A stretch of DNA of 64,000 nt from Archangium sp. (GTDB taxonomy: Bacteria > Myxococcota > Myxococcia > Myxococcales > Myxococcaceae), in the NCBI GenBank assembly GCA_022843845.1, contig JALHMW010000010.1:62001-126000 (forward strand), in the 5' to 3' direction. Both the position numbers and the translations under genes were made by a program. The notes under the pieces were generated by a model. That model had not been told where the DNA came from, did not search any database, and saw nothing but the letters and a program-made list of their open reading frames with translations. Below are positions 61,773-64,000 of the stretch, piece after piece. The number at the start of each line of letters is the position of its first letter. The stretch's first letter is position 1.

Positions 61773-63098
61773 TCACTGACAGAGGAACGTGCCGGGCACG
61801 GGGAAGGCGCTGCAGCTGCCGAACGAGCAGGCCGGCACGCACTGGCTCGTCGAGTAGTTGTAGTCGAGACAGGTGTCGCAATAGCAGCCGCTCTGGGTCC
61901 CGAATGAGGTGACGTACGTCCAGCAGCGACCGGTCGGCAGTCCGGTGACCGCACGGCAGTTGTCGACGTAGGTGCGGTTGCCCGGGGTGCACGAGAACCA
62001 GTACTCGCGGTTGATGCTGCTGAAGCTCGGCTGGAGGCACACTCCTGCGCTGTTGAGCGATGGGTAGGTCGAGTTCGTGAGGCCGCAGGTGCAGCTCCCG
62101 CGTCCCGGCCCGCGGCCGTTGAGCTGGCACTGGTTGTCGCCGCAGTCGATGAACTGTCGACCCCACTGTGGATCGCAGAGCACCCAGTAGCGGTTGTTGA
62201 GGCAGTACTCAGCGGGCTCGGTCGCGGGGCAGGCGACGTTGAGCGGCTGACAGGTGCTGCGGGTGGAGTCAGAGAAGAAGCCCGCATTGCAGCTGCAGCC
62301 CGATTGATCGGAATCGCAGGTGCTGTTCGCCGGGCAGGCGCCGCACGTGCCACCGCAGCCGTCGGCGCCGCAGCGCTTCCCCGCGCAGGCAGGCGTGCAG
62401 CCGCAGACGTTGGTGACGCCACTCCCACCACAGCTCTGCGGCGCGGTGCAGGTGCCGCAGGTCGCCGTTCGAGGAAGGCCGCACGAGTCCGTGGCCGCGA
62501 GGAGGCCGCAGTTCTTGCCGAGCCGGACGCAGAACTGCGCGTCAGTTTCGGGCACGCATCGACACACGCTGTCGGCCTGGCAGGTCTGAGGTGTCGTGCA
62601 CTGGCCACACATCGCTGTGCGCTGGATTCCGCAGTTGTCGTTTCCCGTGACTGGTCCGCAGTTCTTCCCGAGGCGCTGACAGAAGCCCACGTCGGTCTCT
62701 GGGGAGCACGTGGTGACGCAGCGACCGTTCATGCATGCCTCGTTCGCGCCACACGCTCCGCAGGTTCCACCGCATCCGTCGGGGCCGCAGATCTTCATCT
62801 GACACGAGGGGGCACAACTGCTCCCGCCGCCAGTCGCGGAGCCACCAGCCATCGCGGAGCCACCAGCCATCGCGGAGCCACCAGCCATCGCGGAGCCACC
62901 AGCCATCGCGGAGCCGCCAGCCATCGCGGAGCCACCAGCCATCGCGGAGCCACCAGCCATCGCGGAGCCGCCAGCTGTCGCGGAGCCACCAGCCGTCGCG
63001 GAGCCGCCAGCGGTTGGAGTGCCGCCGTCTGGCTGCTGTTGAGCTCCGCAGGCGACGATGAGGAGCGCGACCCACGGCCACTTCGAGCTGAACTTCAT
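61773..63098 (-). CDS. Cys-rich lipoprotein with Ala-Gly-Gly-Ser repeat linker
   Basis: 441 aa from the ATG at 63098. Lipoprotein signal PWVALLIVACG, then a linker of ten hexapeptide repeats (AGGSAM/AGGSAT, residues about 28-90) encoded by 18-bp tandem repeats. The rest is built from Cys-rich units: CGPDGCGGTCGACG occurs twice in variant form, and paired FCQRLGKNCG / FCVRLGKNCG segments form a duplicated module with CGTC-type spacing. A C-terminal domain (about 300-441) has a further Cys and Tyr/Asn-rich pattern. No enzyme motif. A typical myxobacterial cell-surface protein; function unknown. Confidence 0.86.
   Translation of the reverse strand: MKFSSKWPWVALLIVACGAQQQPDGGTPTAGGSATAGGSATAGGSAMAGGSAMAGGSAMAGGSAMAGGSAMAGGSAMAGGSAMAGGSATGGGSSCAPSCQMKICGPDGCGGTCGACGANEACMNGRCVTTCSPETDVGFCQRLGKNCGPVTGNDNCGIQRTAMCGQCTTPQTCQADSVCRCVPETDAQFCVRLGKNCGLLAATDSCGLPRTATCGTCTAPQSCGGSGVTNVCGCTPACAGKRCGADGCGGTCGACPANSTCDSDQSGCSCNAGFFSDSTRSTCQPLNVACPATEPAEYCLNNRYWVLCDPQWGRQFIDCGDNQCQLNGRGPGRGSCTCGLTNSTYPSLNSAGVCLQPSFSSINREYWFSCTPGNRTYVDNCRAVTGLPTGRCWTYVTSFGTQSGCYCDTCLDYNYSTSQCVPACSFGSCSAFPVPGTFLCQ
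62836..63015. repeat. Ten tandem 18-bp repeats inside the Cys-rich lipoprotein gene
   Basis: Unit (plus strand) GCGGAGCCACCAGCCATC repeats ten times with no spacer from 62836 to 63015. Seven units (62836-62961) end in ATC (coding Met); the last three differ at a few positions (CTGTC, CCGTC, CGGTT). The unit encodes AGGSAM or AGGSAT on the minus strand, so it is an in-frame coding minisatellite, prone to slippage without shifting the frame. Not a CRISPR, because there are no spacers. Confidence 0.95.
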
Positions 63099-63187
63099 CG
63101 AGCCCCCATTTCGGAACGAGAATGAAACAGAGCCGGACGCTACCGCAGAGGCCCCTGTCGACTCGTGGAACCTGACGCTGCAGAACG

Positions 63188-64000
63188 TCAGGGCCGGTAC
63201 TTCGCGAGGAGCGCGTCGAGGGCGGCGTCGACGGCCTGACACTCCTCGCCGGCAGGCAACGTCTGCATGCGGACCACCACGCGATCCTCGTCGTCTTCGT
63301 AGCGACGGAAGAGGGCGTCGTCGTCGCGACCGGCGACCTCGATGCGCAGCGCAGAGAGCTCGGTGTTCGCGGCGCGCTGCCAGCGCAGGTCGCAGATGGC
63401 GGTCGTCTTCGGCGCTGGCACCGGCGCGGGACGGGCGACGACGGGCCGACTCGGAGCGCGTGCTGGAGGAGCGCTTGGCGGGTCGACCACTGGCGCCAGG
63501 TCGACGAGCGGCGGCGGCGCAATGACGACCGGCTCGCGAGGTGGAGCCGGTGGGGGTGGAATGACCATCACCGGAGCAGGTGACGGCGCGGCGCCGCGAG
63601 TGACGAGGATCAACACCGTGACGGCAGCGGCGAGCGCTGCGAGCCCGATGAAGACGAGGAGCAGCGGCGCGCTCCGCGTGAGCGACGAGTCACTGAGGCG
63701 CTGCGTGTGAGCGTGCTGCGTGGCGCCATGCCCGGGCAGACGGTCGGTCGCGGGCTGCGGGAGCGGCAGCGTCGGAGCGATCGAGGAGGCTCCGAGTGCC
63801 ATCAACACACGGCTGCCGTCAGAGGCGACCTGCGGCTCGACGTCGCGGGCCGTGGGGAGCAGCGACGCGGCTTCTTCCAGAAACACCTTCGCCGTCATGC
63901 CGTCTTCGGCGTTGCCCGCGAGGCGAATGATGGCTTCCTGGCCGGTCGAGGGGTGCCGCGCGAGGTACAGCAGCCCGGAGCGTCCAGAGCCGAGCGTCTC
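63188..64000 (-). CDS. Membrane protein with an isolated kinase-type glycine loop (5' end outside window)
   Basis: 270 residues visible; the frame is open through base 64000, so the start is outside. It begins ETLGSGRSGLLYLARHPSTG, a good Ser/Thr-kinase glycine loop (GxGxxG...YLAxH) followed by AIIRLAG where kinases have the ATP lysine (Arg here). But no catalytic loop, DFG or C-lobe follows. After about 60 residues there is a spacer, one TM helix (APLLLVFIGLAALAAAVTVLILV), a Pro-rich region and a short C-terminal domain (ICDLRWQRAANTELSALRIE, VVVRMQTLPAGEECQAVDAA). It looks like a pseudokinase reduced to its N-lobe. Upstream context would show whether more of the domain exists. Confidence 0.72.
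   Translation of the reverse strand, partial: ETLGSGRSGLLYLARHPSTGQEAIIRLAGNAEDGMTAKVFLEEAASLLPTARDVEPQVASDGSRVLMALGASSIAPTLPLPQPATDRLPGHGATQHAHTQRLSDSSLTRSAPLLLVFIGLAALAAAVTVLILVTRGAAPSPAPVMVIPPPPAPPREPVVIAPPPLVDLAPVVDPPSAPPARAPSRPVVARPAPVPAPKTTAICDLRWQRAANTELSALRIEVAGRDDDALFRRYEDDEDRVVVRMQTLPAGEECQAVDAALDALLAKYRP

Noticed and set aside
62836..63015. Regular short repeats as a possible CRISPR array.
   Set aside because: Units abut with no spacers and lie in frame inside a coding sequence.
62735..63125. Plus-strand frames reading SRSHQPSRSHQP or RGATSHRGATSH over the 18-bp repeat.
   Set aside because: These arise from the minisatellite read in the wrong direction; the minus-strand lipoprotein with a signal peptide explains it.

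Overview
This window is about 64 kb of very GC-rich, tightly packed DNA with strong third-position GC. It contains no rRNA or tRNA genes and no complete insertion sequence that I can see. The gene content points to Myxococcota (a myxobacterium). There are three Ser/Thr kinases, one of them in the HRDVSPQN subclass with a C-terminal domain resembling the Myxococcus family TIGR02265. There is a TIGR02996-type repeat-companion protein, and there are surface lipoproteins built from Gly/Ala/Ser-rich linkers followed by Cys-rich modules (CGPDGCGGTCG, DDDCDG). The genus cannot be fixed from sequence reading alone.

Layout. 1-5.4 kb: a signalling cluster. A membrane class III nucleotide cyclase, cut by the window edge, is divergent from and overlaps a Ser/Thr kinase fused to a degenerate receiver domain, followed by overlapping histidine kinase and NtrC-type sigma54 activator genes. 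5.5-15.1 kb: a TetR regulator, a PanD-like protein that has lost the pyruvoyl serine, an outer-membrane protein, a pentapeptide-repeat protein, an RluC/D pseudouridine synthase coupled to a class A PBP, an HDOD protein, a small membrane protein and an NAD-epimerase. 15.1-20.5 kb: a serine-hydrolase lipoprotein, an isoquinoline-oxidoreductase-type molybdenum hydroxylase operon with its MocA-like cofactor enzyme, and a membrane protein. 20.5-27 kb: a Nudix/metallo-beta-lactamase fusion overlapping an HD phosphohydrolase gene, then two coupled M16 peptidase genes lying between two diverged copies of a direct repeat that carries the start of the HD gene, then a small secreted protein. 27-33.4 kb: LysR, a serine-hydrolase lipoprotein, ATP-grasp ligase, GNAT, transglutaminase and a Ser/Thr kinase. 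33.4-34.8 kb: a small accessory patch with a broken XRE-regulator remnant, an orphan small gene and a VapBC toxin-antitoxin pair. 34.8-50.2 kb: mostly housekeeping genes (DUF255/thioredoxin protein, SF1 helicase, ThiL, kinase, methyltransferase, MATE, aldehyde dehydrogenase, RibD-like reductase, cytochrome c-FTR1 iron permease).

50.3-59.0 kb is the most notable region. A TIGR02996-type protein precedes five genes that each overlap the next by 4 nt: a RavA-like MoxR AAA+ ATPase, a small protein, a vWA-like/beta-propeller protein, a very large helical-repeat/beta-propeller protein and a terminal protein. This has the architecture of the computationally predicted MoxR-vWA-beta-propeller (bpX) ternary systems, thought to be chaperone-based conflict or signalling machines and, to my knowledge, without established function. 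It is the best candidate here for an undescribed system.

59.0-64 kb: thyA-folA with a coupled small membrane protein, a truncated nucleotidyltransferase remnant with its partner gene, a PduO-type cobalamin adenosyltransferase, a Cys-rich lipoprotein with ten 18-bp tandem repeats, and a membrane protein that begins with an isolated kinase-like glycine loop and is cut by the right edge.

Nearly all operon joints use 1-4 nt start/stop overlaps (GTGA, ATGA, TGATG), so translational coupling is common and GTG starts are frequent.
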